DNA of 36,404 nt, from assembly GCA_910577915.1 (NCBI GenBank), contig CAJTOM010000018.1, forward strand, positions 1 through 36,404, given 5' to 3'. This DNA comes from an uncultured Oscillospiraceae bacterium (lineage in GTDB: Bacteria > Bacillota > Clostridia > Oscillospirales > Oscillospiraceae). Position numbers and translations under genes: made by a program. Shown piece after piece: positions 25,559-33,625 of the stretch. How positions within the stretch are numbered: position 1 is the first letter of the stretch; each line of letters begins with the position of its first letter. Under the pieces are notes generated by a model. That model worked only from the letters and a program-made list of their open reading frames with translations. It ran no database searches and was not told the origin of the DNA.

Positions 25559-25592
25559 AAAAAAGAGGGGAACGAGTTTCCCCGTTCCCCTC
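25559..25592 (-). terminator. Terminator of the rubrerythrin operon
   Basis: Read on the minus strand: GAGGGGAACG and CGTTCCCCTC form a 10-bp stem (25565-25574 with 25583-25592) followed by six T (25559-25564). It faces the cysS terminator. Confidence 0.92.
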
Positions 25593-25612
25593 AGCAAGGG
25601 CCGTATATTCGC

Positions 25613-25942
25613 TCAGTCCAGAATCTCCATCAGCCTGCCGCAGCAGACGGGGATGGGCTCTCCGGCCTTGATATGCTCGGTGCGGTTGCAGAGATAGCAG
25701 TAGACGTCGGTGTCATAGGGGGCCAGCACGGTGGGCTGGGCCTTGACCTCCTCGGCGGTAAGGCCCTCGATGTGGAACTTAGCCGACTTGTCCTCCGCCT
25801 TCATATAGGTCCCCATGGGCTCCAGCCGCTTGGTGCCGCCGGTGCAGTTGCCCATCTTGATCCACAGGGCCTCCAGCTCCGCGGCCTCGGAGGCGTGTTC
25901 GGGGATGATCTCGACAATGTCCTTGTCAATACGGATTTTCAT
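25613..25942 (-). CDS. Desulforedoxin-like metal-binding protein
   Basis: A 109-aa cytoplasmic protein. The C-terminal ~32 residues (VYCYLCNRTEHIKAGEPIPVCC) have the CxxC...CC spacing of the desulforedoxin-type iron site, also found at the N-terminus of desulfoferrodoxin. The first ~75 residues are an unrecognised domain (MKIRIDKDIVEIIPEHASEA start). It does not contain the superoxide reductase catalytic domain. It follows the rubrerythrin gene by 21 nt, so both are likely one operon and both act in oxygen or peroxide defence, perhaps as an electron carrier. The precise role is unknown. Confidence 0.75.
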   Translation of the reverse strand: MKIRIDKDIVEIIPEHASEAAELEALWIKMGNCTGGTKRLEPMGTYMKAEDKSAKFHIEGLTAEEVKAQPTVLAPYDTDVYCYLCNRTEHIKAGEPIPVCCGRLMEILD

Positions 25943-25963
25943 AGTACGTTCCCCCTGGGCGGC

Positions 25964-26506
25964 TTAGCCGAAGTAGCGCTCCAGCAGGCCCTTGAAGGCC
26001 TTGCCGTGGCGGGCCTCGTCCCGGGCCATCTCGTGGACGGTGTCGTGGATGGCGTCCAGACCCAGCTCCTTGGCCTTCTTGGCGATGGCCATCTTGCCGA
26101 CGGTAGCGCCGTTCTCGGCCTCGACCCGCATCTCCAGGTTCTTCTTGGTGGAGTCGGTCACCACCTCGCCCAGGAGCTCCGCGAACTTGGCGGCGTGCTC
26201 GGCCTCCTCATAGGCGGCCTTCTCCCAGTACAGGCCGATCTCGGGATAGCCCTCGCGGTGGGCCACACGGGCCATGGCCAGGTACATACCCACCTCGGTG
26301 CACTCGCCGGAGAAGTTGGCGCGCAGGCCCTCCAGGATCTCCGCGTCCACGCCGGCGGCCACGCCCACCACGTGCTCGGCAGCCCAGCTCATCTCGGCCT
26401 TCTGCTCAGTGAACTTCGCGCCGGGCACGCCGCACTGGGGGCACTTCTCGGGGGGCACGTCGCCCTCATGAACATAACCGCAAACAGGGCAAACCCACTT
26501 CTTCAT
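25964..26506 (-). CDS. Reverse rubrerythrin
   Basis: A 180-aa peroxide-scavenging protein with the rubredoxin domain first. CPVCG and CPQCG (residues about 6-30) bind the FeS4 iron. The ferritin-like diiron domain follows, with ECTEVGMYLAMARVAHREGY, AAYEEAEHAAKF and the last helix MARDEARHGKAF. The order is opposite to classical rubrerythrin and typical of the oxygen-induced rubrerythrin of Clostridium. Such proteins reduce hydrogen peroxide with NADH-derived electrons in the cytoplasm. ATG 26506 is preferred: AAGGAG lies 10 nt upstream, inside the first codons of the longer frame. Probably regulated by the adjacent PerR/Fur-type repressor. Confidence 0.92.
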   Translation of the reverse strand: MKKWVCPVCGYVHEGDVPPEKCPQCGVPGAKFTEQKAEMSWAAEHVVGVAAGVDAEILEGLRANFSGECTEVGMYLAMARVAHREGYPEIGLYWEKAAYEEAEHAAKFAELLGEVVTDSTKKNLEMRVEAENGATVGKMAIAKKAKELGLDAIHDTVHEMARDEARHGKAFKGLLERYFG

Positions 26507-26567
26507 AGTAAAAAATCTCCTTTTCAAATAATATCCTGATTGAATTTATAGACGCCTCGCGGCGTAA

Positions 26568-26954
26568 CTAACATTGCGCCTCCCCCTGCCGGCGGCAGCC
26601 GGGGCAGAGCCCCCGGTACACCACCGCGCAGGACTCCAGCAGGAAGCCGCCGTCCCCGGCGGGCCGGCCCACCTCCACCGGCGGGATGTCCGCCACCGCG
26701 CCGCACAGGCGGCACCGGACGTGGCAGTGGGGGCTGAGATCGCCGTCGTAGCGGCTCTCGCCGCCGGCCAGCTCCAAACGCAGGACTTTTCCCTCCTCCG
26801 CCATCCTGGCCAGCACGCGGTAGACAGTGGAGCGGCTGATGGTGGGGTGGTCCCGGTGGACGCGGTCATAGACCATGGCGGCGGTGGGGTGACAGCCCAT
26901 CTCCCGCAGCGTCTGGTGAATGATCTCCTTTTGCATCGTGTTTCTGTCCGCCAT
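26568..26954 (-). CDS. Fur/PerR-family transcriptional repressor
   Basis: A 128-aa metal-dependent repressor. A winged helix (about residues 10-70, with HPTAAMVYDRVHRDHPTISRSTVYR) is followed by a dimerisation domain with the regulatory HCH site (PHCHVRC) and two CxxC zinc motifs (CRLCG; CPGCR). The combination and the rubrerythrin neighbour favour PerR, the peroxide sensor, over Fur, but I cannot prove this by eye. ATG 26954 has AAGGAG 8 nt upstream. It has its own promoter, with a GGATTAAATCC palindrome in its leader that could be an autoregulatory site. Confidence 0.9.
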   Translation of the reverse strand: MADRNTMQKEIIHQTLREMGCHPTAAMVYDRVHRDHPTISRSTVYRVLARMAEEGKVLRLELAGGESRYDGDLSPHCHVRCRLCGAVADIPPVEVGRPAGDGGFLLESCAVVYRGLCPGCRRQGEAQC

Positions 26955-26972
26955 AGGTCCGGCTCCTTAATG

Positions 26973-26983
26973 GGATTAAATCC
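26973..26983. promoter_or_regulatory. Palindrome in the perR leader
   Basis: GGATTAAATCC is a perfect 5-bp dyad around a central base, lying between the -10 and the ribosome site of the Fur/PerR gene. It could be an operator, though it is shorter than the usual PerR box. Confidence 0.4.
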
Positions 26984-26990
26984 TAAAAGG

Positions 26991-27019
26991 AATATACTAT
27001 AAAAGCGGCTCTCTGTCAA
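26991..27019 (-). promoter_or_regulatory. Promoter of the Fur/PerR gene
   Basis: On the minus strand TTGACA (27014-27019) and TATATT (26991-26996) are 17 nt apart. The 18-bp dispersed repeat (27020-27037) lies directly upstream of the -35. Confidence 0.85.
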
Positions 27020-27037
27020 GTGAACTTTTTGTGAACG
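27020..27037. repeat. 18-bp dispersed repeat, copy 2
   Basis: Identical to 7393-7410. Here it sits immediately upstream of the -35 of the Fur/PerR promoter and just after the end of the AraC gene, so it could be an activator or repressor site. Confidence 0.8.
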
Positions 27038-27050
27038 GCCCGCCGCCGCC

Positions 27051-27953
27051 CTATGTACCCCCCTTTTTCCGCCGGTAGGCCCCCGGGGAGCACCCCTTCC
27101 ACTCCCGAAAGGTCTTGGTGAAGTAGCTGGCGTCCTGAAAGCCGCACCGGGCCCCCACGTCCGCGACGCGCAGCTGGGTGGTCTGCAGCAGCTCCGCCGC
27201 CTTCTGCAGCCGCAGCTGGCGCAGATACTGCATCGGCGGCACGCCGATGGCGGCGCGGAAGCACCGCAGGCACTCGCTCTCACTGACGGCGGCGCTGGCG
27301 GCGATCTGGGCGGCGGTGAGCTCCTCGCCGCAGTGGGCCTGGATGAACTGGATCATGGTGCGGATGCGCTCCCCGTCTCGCAGCGCCTTCTCCGTGGGGG
27401 GCGGCTCCGCCGAGGGGCGGGGGTACCGCTCCAGCTGGAGCACCAGCCGGGACAGGGCGGCCCGGACGGAAAATTCATACCCCGGCTGCTCCGAGCCGCA
27501 GGCCTGCCAGGCCGCCTCCACCGCCTCCAGGGCCTCCCGGTGCCAGCGGGCGGAACGGTCCAGAAAGACGCCCCGGGGCGCCCCGCCCTCCAGCAGGGGC
27601 TGGACATACTTCTGCCAGAAGACGCTGTCCACCCCGCCCCCCACCAGCCGGGGGTGGAAGACCACCGAGTGGAACTGACAGGCGGAACCGGCGTGGTCCC
27701 AGGCCGCGTGGAGGACGCCGGCGTTGATAAAGAAGCCCTCTCCCCGCCGCAGAACCCGCTTCTCCCCCTCCACGGCCACCAGGGCGGAGCCCCGCCACAG
27801 CACCGCCGCCTCCCACTCGTCGTGCCAGTGCCAGGGGACGGGGGCCAGGTCCAGACGGTCGTGGTAGCAGGCCGCGGGGAACAGGGCGGTGCCGTGCCTG
27901 ATGAGCTCCCGCCCCTGGGGATCGGTGCGGACGGTGCAGGGTAAAATGGACAT
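27051..27953 (-). CDS. AraC-family transcriptional regulator
   Basis: A 300-aa regulator. The N-terminal cupin-type sensing domain includes VPWHWHDEWEAAVLWRGSA and ends around residue 160. The C-terminal AraC DNA-binding domain has two helix-turn-helix motifs, with the second in RVADVGARCGFQDASYFTKTFREWKGCSPGAYRRKKG. ATG 27953 is set by AAGGAGG about 9 nt upstream. It is divergent from a small 82-aa gene with 174 nt between, so that gene is a candidate target. The ligand is unknown; cupin-type AraC regulators often respond to sugars. Confidence 0.93.
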   Translation of the reverse strand: MSILPCTVRTDPQGRELIRHGTALFPAACYHDRLDLAPVPWHWHDEWEAAVLWRGSALVAVEGEKRVLRRGEGFFINAGVLHAAWDHAGSACQFHSVVFHPRLVGGGVDSVFWQKYVQPLLEGGAPRGVFLDRSARWHREALEAVEAAWQACGSEQPGYEFSVRAALSRLVLQLERYPRPSAEPPPTEKALRDGERIRTMIQFIQAHCGEELTAAQIAASAAVSESECLRCFRAAIGVPPMQYLRQLRLQKAAELLQTTQLRVADVGARCGFQDASYFTKTFREWKGCSPGAYRRKKGGT

Positions 27954-28025
27954 ACGCTCCCACCTCCTTGACGGTTTTGTCATAGAATTTCGGCGGCTGG
28001 CTCATACGCATCGCTGGAAATTTCA

Positions 28026-28034
28026 TGCTATAAT
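28026..28034 (+). promoter_or_regulatory. Extended -10 promoter of the 82-aa gene
   Basis: TG-C-TATAAT (28026-28034) with no good -35, as expected for an activator-dependent promoter next to an AraC regulator. The leader carries a long hairpin (ATCTGC..CCGGCG with CGCCGG..GCAGAT, about 28068-28109). Confidence 0.6.
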
Positions 28035-28127
28035 CCTACCAGAAGTTGAGGAGAAACGCAAGCCGGTACATCTGCCGCCGGCGTCACACGGCGCCGGCTG
28101 TGCAGATATAGAAAGGAGCGTAAGCCT

Positions 28128-28376
28128 ATGTTTCAGATGATGACCATTCCCAATACGGAGCGCTTTTTGCGCATCGTGGAGGAGAGCCGGGGCGACGTGG
28201 TGCTCCACCTGCCCGACGATACCTCCTGCAGCCTGAAGGACAGCGCCGTGGCCCGGCAGCTGCTGCGGGTGTCCCGCCCCGGCAGGAGCGGGCTGCGGCT
28301 GAGCCTGTCCGACCCCGCCGATTTTTCGGCCTTCCTCAAGTACATGCTGGAGGCAGGGCTGGAGCGCCCGGCGTGA
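28128..28376 (+). CDS. Small protein of unknown function next to AraC regulator
   Basis: An 82-aa soluble protein with no recognised family, signal or membrane helix. It reads as an N-terminal TERFLRIVEESRGDVVLHLPDD segment, then a basic RVSRPGRSGLRLSL strand, then a C-terminal helix FSAFLKYMLEAGLE. Arginine-rich centre and high GC3 codon use support a real gene. AAAGGAG precedes ATG 28128. It is divergent from the AraC regulator and ends in a very strong terminator, so it is a single-gene unit. Confidence 0.7.
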   Translation: MFQMMTIPNTERFLRIVEESRGDVVLHLPDDTSCSLKDSAVARQLLRVSRPGRSGLRLSLSDPADFSAFLKYMLEAGLERPA

Positions 28377-28390
28377 GGGACATATAGCAG

Positions 28391-28428
28391 GGGCGGGGGC
28401 CCGGCGCACGCCGGGCCCCCGCCCTTTT
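28391..28428 (+). terminator. Terminator of the 82-aa gene
   Basis: A perfect 15-bp GC stem (28391-28405 with 28410-28424, loop GCAC) followed by TTTT (28425-28428). The minus side lacks a T-run, so it mainly serves the plus gene. Confidence 0.88.
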
Positions 28429-28442
28429 GGAGCTCTATGCGC

Positions 28443-29519
28443 TCAGGCCCGCTCCTCAAACTCCCACTGGGGGTCGTTGGTGATGGTCAGCTCCCGGATC
28501 CGCCCCAGACTGTCCAGCTCCAGCACGCCCAGGAAGGCCCAGCCGGCCGCGCCGCCCAGCAGCAGGCAGCCCCGTCCGGCGGTCCCCTGGGGCCCGGCGG
28601 CGACGGCGCCCAGGCCCTGGCGGTCCAGGGGCCCCAGGTCCCGCCGGACCATCTCCAGCAGGGCCATGGCGTTCACCAGGCCCTCCTGGCGGTTTTCCAG
28701 GAAGGTGACGGCGCAGTCGCTGCGCAGTACGGGCCGCAGGCGCTCCACGTCCCCCTGCCGGAAGAAGCGGGCGAGCAGGGCCAGGTCATGGGCCTCGTCG
28801 AACACCGTTCCCCCGGCGTACAGCCCCGCCGCCGCGTCCCCCGCCAGCACGCACAGGGCGGAGACCACCGCGCCGGGCTTCACCAGATCCCGCTGCGCCT
28901 CCTTCACCAGCTCCATGGGGTGGCAGAGCTCGATGTCCCCCATCCGGGTGGCGGCGGTGACGCTGACAAACCGGGTCAGGGGCTCCATGCCCAGGTAGGT
29001 CTCCCCCACCTTGGCGTCCTTCACCACCCCCTGGAGGAGGGTGGTATCCTCGCCGGGCTCCACCACCCCCAGGCTCTCCCCCTGGTCGTAGCTCACGCGC
29101 AGGGGGAAGCCCGCCATCTGCAGGCGCAGCTCGTCCCCCGCCGCCGGGTCGGGCAGCACGTCTGCGCACAGCACGTTGACCACCGCCCGGTCCCCCGCTT
29201 CCCCGGCCTCCACCAGCAGGCGCAGGCTCATCTCGTCCGCCCCCTCCGGCGTCACATTCTTCACCACCCGGCAGGTCCAGGGGCAGCCGCCGGCGGTGTG
29301 GGCGTCGATGCCCAGCAGCTCCTCCTGGCCGCTGTCCGGGTCCCGCCGGAGGCGGACGACCGCCGCCGCGTCCCCCAGGCGGTAGCGGTAGTAGTCCCCC
29401 CGGTATCCGGCGACCCGCTGGCCCTCCGCCATGGCCAGGCCCGCCAGGCGCATGGCGTCCTCCGGCCGGGCCGTCAGCTCGGCCAGGCCGAAGCTGTCCA
29501 ATCCTCCCGTCATGCTCAT
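28443..29519 (-). CDS. Unknown protein with possible NTF2-like C-terminal domain
   Basis: A 358-aa soluble protein I do not recognise overall. The C-terminal ~115 residues (LLARFFRQGDVERLRPVLRSDCAVTFLENRQEG to LGRIRELTITND) have the helix-then-strand layout of SnoaL/NTF2-like domains. The first ~230 residues read like a regulatory or substrate-binding domain of mixed alpha/beta type with the phrase GGCPWTCRVVKNVTPEG. The gene overlaps the upstream Dabb gene by 4 nt (ATGA-type), so the two are translationally coupled in the mutS2 operon. Confidence 0.7.
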   Translation of the reverse strand: MSMTGGLDSFGLAELTARPEDAMRLAGLAMAEGQRVAGYRGDYYRYRLGDAAAVVRLRRDPDSGQEELLGIDAHTAGGCPWTCRVVKNVTPEGADEMSLRLLVEAGEAGDRAVVNVLCADVLPDPAAGDELRLQMAGFPLRVSYDQGESLGVVEPGEDTTLLQGVVKDAKVGETYLGMEPLTRFVSVTAATRMGDIELCHPMELVKEAQRDLVKPGAVVSALCVLAGDAAAGLYAGGTVFDEAHDLALLARFFRQGDVERLRPVLRSDCAVTFLENRQEGLVNAMALLEMVRRDLGPLDRQGLGAVAAGPQGTAGRGCLLLGGAAGWAFLGVLELDSLGRIRELTITNDPQWEFEERA

Positions 29520-29797
29520 ACCTCAACGTCCACCGCCACCCGGTCGGACCGGATGGATTTGCACAGCGCGGACACCGCCGCGTGGCGGGGATCCCGCTTG
29601 TAGGCCTCCAGGTCCTCCAGGCTGTCAAAGGCGGAGATGAGGACCGCGTCGTAGTTGCCGGGGGCGCAGTTGACCCCCACCTCCTGCTCCCGAATCTGGG
29701 GGATGACCCTGAAGAGGCCCCGCAGGCCGTCCAGAAATTCCCGCTGCCGGGCCTCGGTGCCGGGGTTGAACTTCCACATGACAATATGCTTGATCAT
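29516..29797 (-). CDS. Dabb family (stress-responsive alpha/beta-barrel) protein
   Basis: A 93-aa dimeric ferredoxin-like barrel protein. MIKHIVMWKF at the start, a central LRGLFRVIPQIREQEVGVN helix-strand, and YDAVLISAFDSLEDLEAYKRDPRH match the family. The biochemical role of bacterial members is mostly unknown; some are small-molecule cyclases or stress proteins. It starts 33 nt after mutS2 with AAAGGAG and overlaps the next gene by 4 nt. Confidence 0.88.
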   Translation of the reverse strand: MIKHIVMWKFNPGTEARQREFLDGLRGLFRVIPQIREQEVGVNCAPGNYDAVLISAFDSLEDLEAYKRDPRHAAVSALCKSIRSDRVAVDVEV

Positions 29798-29830
29798 TTT
29801 GTCCGCTCCTTTTTATTCTTCCTTGATCCG

Positions 29831-32215
29831 CTATCCCTTCAGCTCCACCACGGTGACGCCGTCCTCCCCCTCGCCGTACCGGCCCAGGCGGAAGGACTTG
29901 ACCGACGGGTGGCGCTTGAGCTGCTGGTGAACCGCCTTGCGCAGGGCGCCGGTGCCCTTGCCGTGGATGATGGTGACCACGTTCAGCTTCCCCATGACGG
30001 CGCTGTCCAGGAACTGGTCCACCGCCAGGTCCGCCTCATCAGTCATCAGGCCCCGGATGTCCAGCTCGCTGACCGCCGCCCGCGCGCCGCTGAGGCGGAC
30101 GGCGGTGGCCACCTGCCGCTTGGCCTCCCGCTTCTCCCGGACCTCCGCCTCCTCCACCAGCCGGACCTCGCCGGCCTTCACCGTCAGCTTCATGTTCCCG
30201 GCCAGCAGCTGCAGCCGCTCCCCGCTCACGGCGGTGACCACCGCCTGCTTCCGGGTGCCCCCCAGCTCCACCAGATCGCCGGCCTGGATGGGGCGGCTGG
30301 GGGCGGGGATGGGCTCCCGCTCCGCCTGGAAGTGGAGCTCCTCCTCCATCTGGTTGAGCCTGCCCCGGATGGCGGCACGGGCGTCGTTGACGTTCTGCCA
30401 GCTGGCGGCCTTCTCCTGCTCCTTCCGCAGCTGGGCCAGCTCCTCGAAGATGGCGTCCGCCTGGGCCCTGGCCTCCCGGACGATGCGCCGGGCTTCTGCC
30501 TCGCCCCGGGTCCGGGCGTTCTCCTTGGCCCGCTCCATCTGCTCCCGGAACTCCCGGGCCCGCTTGGCGTCGCTCTCCCGCTGGGAGCGCAGGCGCTCGG
30601 CCTCGCTCTGGTCCTTCTCCAGCCGCTGGCGCTTCTCCTCGAGCTGGGTGAGCACGTCCTCGAAGCGGATGGACTCGCTGTCCATCTGGGACCTGGCGGT
30701 CTCGATCACCGCCGGGTCCAGGCCCAGCCGCTGAGAGATGGCGAAGGCGTTGGACTTCCCCGGGATGCCGATGAGCAGCTTGTAGGTGGGCCGCAGGGTC
30801 TCCACGTCGAACTCGCAGCTGGCGTTTTCAACCCCCTGGGTGGTCATGGCAAAGGTCTTCAGCTCCGCGTAGTGGGTGGTGGCAGCCACCCGCCCCCCCT
30901 TGTCCCGGACATGCTGGATGATGGCGATGGCCAGGGCCGCGCCCTCCACCGGGTCCGTGCCCGCCCCCAGCTCGTCGAAGAGGATGAGGCTGCGGCCGTC
31001 CGCCTCCTCCAGAATCTTTACGATGTTCACCATGTGGGCGGAGAAGGTGCTCAGGCTCTGCTCGATGCTCTGCTCGTCGCCGATGTCCGCCAGCACCCGT
31101 TCAAACACGCTCACCGCGCTGCCGGCGTCAGCGGGGATATGCAGCCCGCACTGGGCCATGAGGGTCAGCAGGCCCAGGGTCTTCAGGCTCACCGTCTTGC
31201 CGCCGGTGTTGGGGCCGGTGATGACCAGGGTGTCAAATTTCCGCCCCAGCTCGATGTCGATGGGCACCGCCCTGCCGGTATCCAGCAGGGGATGCCGGGC
31301 CCGGCGGAGGCAGACGCTGCCGCCGCGGCGGATCTCCGGCCGGCTGGCATTCATCTTGTAGCTGAGCTGGCCCCTGGCGAAAATGAGGTCCAGCCGCACC
31401 AGCAGGTCGTAATCCGACAGGATGTCGCCGCTGCACCCCGCCGCCTCGGCGGACAGCTCCCGCAAAATCCGCTCGATCTCCTTTTTCTCCTTGGCCTCCA
31501 GCTCCTTGAGCTCGTTGTTGGCCTGGACCACCCCCATGGGCTCCACGAAGACCGTGGCCCCGCTGGAGGAGACGTCGTGGACCAGGCCGGGGAGGCTCCC
31601 CCGGCACTCCGCCTTCACCGGGACCACGAAGCGGCCGTCCCGCTGGGTGATGATGGCCTCCTGGAGCACCTTGCTGTAGCTCTGGGAGGAGATGATCTTC
31701 TGGAGAATCTGCCGGCCCTTGGCGGCGGCCACCCGCTTGTGGCGGCGAATGTCCGCCAGCTCGGCGCTGGCGCTGTCGGCGATGACGTCCTCCTCCAGGA
31801 TGGCGGAGAAGATCCTCTCCTCCAAAAACCGGTTGCCCCGCAGGGCGCAGAAGAGGAAGTCGATGGCCGTCTTCTTCCCGTCGTCGCTCCAATAGTCCCG
31901 CACCCGCCGGGCGCAGCGCAGCACCCCGGCCACGTCCAGCAGCTCCCTGGTGTTCAGGGCCCCGCCGTGGTCCGCCCGGTACAGGCTCTCCCCCACCGGC
32001 TTGATGCCGGAGAAGGCGGGGGAGCCCTTGAGGCCGATCATGTCCCGGGCCGCGTCGGTCTCGTCCTGGAGGCGCTCCACGTCCTCCGCGTCCGTCTGGG
32101 GGACCGCGGCCAGGGCCCGCTCCCGGGATGCGGCGCTGTTGGTCTGATCGGCCAGCATGCGCAGGACCGCCGGAAGCTCCAGCGTCCGTATGGATTTGTC
32201 AAATAATTCGCTCAT
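29831..32215 (-). CDS. mutS2: Endonuclease MutS2
   Basis: A 794-aa MutS-family ATPase without the mismatch-recognition domain. The Walker A GPNTGGKT (about residues 327-334), the TTHYAELK motif and a long coiled coil (about 500-630) are followed by a C-terminal Smr nuclease domain with ELDIRG and HGKGTG. In other bacteria MutS2 suppresses homologous recombination or splits collided ribosomes. ATG 32215 (MSELFDK) is preferred, with GGAGA 8 nt upstream; the longer frame begins at that site. It follows the AI-2E transporter gene by 36 nt, so it is likely transcribed from that promoter. Confidence 0.95.
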   Translation of the reverse strand: MSELFDKSIRTLELPAVLRMLADQTNSAASRERALAAVPQTDAEDVERLQDETDAARDMIGLKGSPAFSGIKPVGESLYRADHGGALNTRELLDVAGVLRCARRVRDYWSDDGKKTAIDFLFCALRGNRFLEERIFSAILEEDVIADSASAELADIRRHKRVAAAKGRQILQKIISSQSYSKVLQEAIITQRDGRFVVPVKAECRGSLPGLVHDVSSSGATVFVEPMGVVQANNELKELEAKEKKEIERILRELSAEAAGCSGDILSDYDLLVRLDLIFARGQLSYKMNASRPEIRRGGSVCLRRARHPLLDTGRAVPIDIELGRKFDTLVITGPNTGGKTVSLKTLGLLTLMAQCGLHIPADAGSAVSVFERVLADIGDEQSIEQSLSTFSAHMVNIVKILEEADGRSLILFDELGAGTDPVEGAALAIAIIQHVRDKGGRVAATTHYAELKTFAMTTQGVENASCEFDVETLRPTYKLLIGIPGKSNAFAISQRLGLDPAVIETARSQMDSESIRFEDVLTQLEEKRQRLEKDQSEAERLRSQRESDAKRAREFREQMERAKENARTRGEAEARRIVREARAQADAIFEELAQLRKEQEKAASWQNVNDARAAIRGRLNQMEEELHFQAEREPIPAPSRPIQAGDLVELGGTRKQAVVTAVSGERLQLLAGNMKLTVKAGEVRLVEEAEVREKREAKRQVATAVRLSGARAAVSELDIRGLMTDEADLAVDQFLDSAVMGKLNVVTIIHGKGTGALRKAVHQQLKRHPSVKSFRLGRYGEGEDGVTVVELKG

Positions 32216-32251
32216 GGCTGTTCTCTCCAAGCGTTTGTCAGATTGTTATGT

Positions 32252-33487
32252 TCAGCTCCCGCGCTCCTCCTGGGGCGGCTCCGCCGCCGCGTCCTCGGGC
32301 CACACCGGCCGGTGGGTGGCGTAGCTGGCCGAGGGCACCGGCAGCCCCCTGCGCTGGAGGCGGTAGGCGGAGTAGGCCTTGACCCCGGCGTAGAAGCAGG
32401 CGAAGATGGGCACGCCCAAAAACATGCCGGCCACGCCCCACAGTCCGCCGCCCACCAGGATGGCCACCATGACCCAGAACCCGGAGATGCCCGTGCTGTC
32501 CCCCAGGATCCGGGGGCCCAGGATGTTGCCGTCGAACTGCTGGAGAGCCAGGACGAAGATGATGAAGTACAGGCACTTGATGGGGCTGTCCAGCAGGATG
32601 AGGAAGGCGCTGGGGATGGCCCCCAGGAAGGGGCCGAAGAAGGGGATCACGTTGGTGACCCCCACCACCACGCTGACCAGCGGGGCGTAGGGAAATTCGA
32701 AGAGGCTGGAGAAGAAGAAGCACAGCACGCCGATGATGAGGGAGTCCAGCAGCTTCCCCCGGACGAAGCCGGCGAAGATGCGGTCCGTGGCCTTGACGCC
32801 CCGGATGAACAGCGCCGCCTTGTCCTCGGGCAGCAGGGTGTAGCACAGCTTGCAGCTCCCGGCGGAGAAGGCCTCCTTCTCCCCCAGCAGGTACACGGAG
32901 ATGATCACCCCCAGCAGCAGGTTCTTCAAGAACACGAACACGCCCACCACGCCGCCGGTGACCGCCTGGACCGCTACCTGGAGCTGGGGCACCAGATTGA
33001 CGTTGAGCCAGGCCAGGGCGTCGGTGTAGTACTCGTTGATGACCTCGCTGGCCCTGGCGGCGAACTCCGGGTTGCTCTCCAGCAGGTGGATGACCCAGTC
33101 GTAGACCGTGTAGTAGTACCGCTGGGCGTTGTCCACCAGCTGCACCACGCTGGCGTACAGCTCCGGCAGCAGCACGGACAAAAGGGCGTACAGCAGCGCC
33201 AGCACCACCACCCACGTCAAAGCCACGGAGAGGATCCTGCGCCACTTGGAGGGCGTGCGCCCCCGGCGGCGGAGGATGATCCGCTCAAACCAGTTGACGA
33301 TGGGGGCCAGCAGGTAGGCCATGGCCGCGCCGTACAGCACGGGGGCCAGAATGTCCGCCAGCATCCCGGCGTAGGCCAGGACGATGCTGTCCCGGAATAT
33401 CAGGTCGTAAATCAGCAGCACGGCGCACACCACGCACACCGCCGTCAGTCCCCAGGCAAAATAGTGGTTGTTTTTTTTCATGGGCAC
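32252..33487 (-). CDS. AI-2E family transporter
   Basis: A 411-aa integral membrane protein with about eight helices. The family core is visible: GVIISVYLLGEKEAF, then the GVTNVIPFFGPFLGAIPSAFL loop, and FDGNILGPRILGDSTGISGFWV. Members include the AI-2 exporter TqsA and Na+/H+ antiporters, so the substrate is open. The start is GTG 33487 with GGGAGG 5 nt upstream; ATG 33481 is an alternative. It is the first gene of the mutS2 operon and has a promoter back to back with the lipid-kinase promoter. Confidence 0.92.
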   Translation of the reverse strand: MPMKKNNHYFAWGLTAVCVVCAVLLIYDLIFRDSIVLAYAGMLADILAPVLYGAAMAYLLAPIVNWFERIILRRRGRTPSKWRRILSVALTWVVVLALLYALLSVLLPELYASVVQLVDNAQRYYYTVYDWVIHLLESNPEFAARASEVINEYYTDALAWLNVNLVPQLQVAVQAVTGGVVGVFVFLKNLLLGVIISVYLLGEKEAFSAGSCKLCYTLLPEDKAALFIRGVKATDRIFAGFVRGKLLDSLIIGVLCFFFSSLFEFPYAPLVSVVVGVTNVIPFFGPFLGAIPSAFLILLDSPIKCLYFIIFVLALQQFDGNILGPRILGDSTGISGFWVMVAILVGGGLWGVAGMFLGVPIFACFYAGVKAYSAYRLQRRGLPVPSASYATHRPVWPEDAAAEPPQEERGS

Positions 33488-33519
33488 AGCCGCCTCCCGA
33501 CAAAAATTTACTGTCCTCT

Positions 33520-33548
33520 ATCATACACAACTTCTTCCGCGATTGCAA
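33520..33548 (-). promoter_or_regulatory. Promoter of AI-2E transporter - mutS2 operon
   Basis: On the minus strand TTGCAA (33543-33548) and TATGAT (33520-33525) are 17 nt apart. The -35 hexamer is self-complementary and is shared with the divergent promoter. Confidence 0.85.
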
Positions 33549-33571
33549 TATGTTTCCAATCGTGTTATACT
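33543..33571 (+). promoter_or_regulatory. Promoter of lipid-kinase gene
   Basis: TTGCAA (33543-33548) and TATACT (33566-33571) are 17 nt apart, using the same six bases as the opposite promoter's -35. Confidence 0.85.
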
Positions 33572-33625
33572 CCGGTTAGAGAAACTTTAATACAATTTTT
33601 ATAAAATGTGAGGTAACACAGCGCC

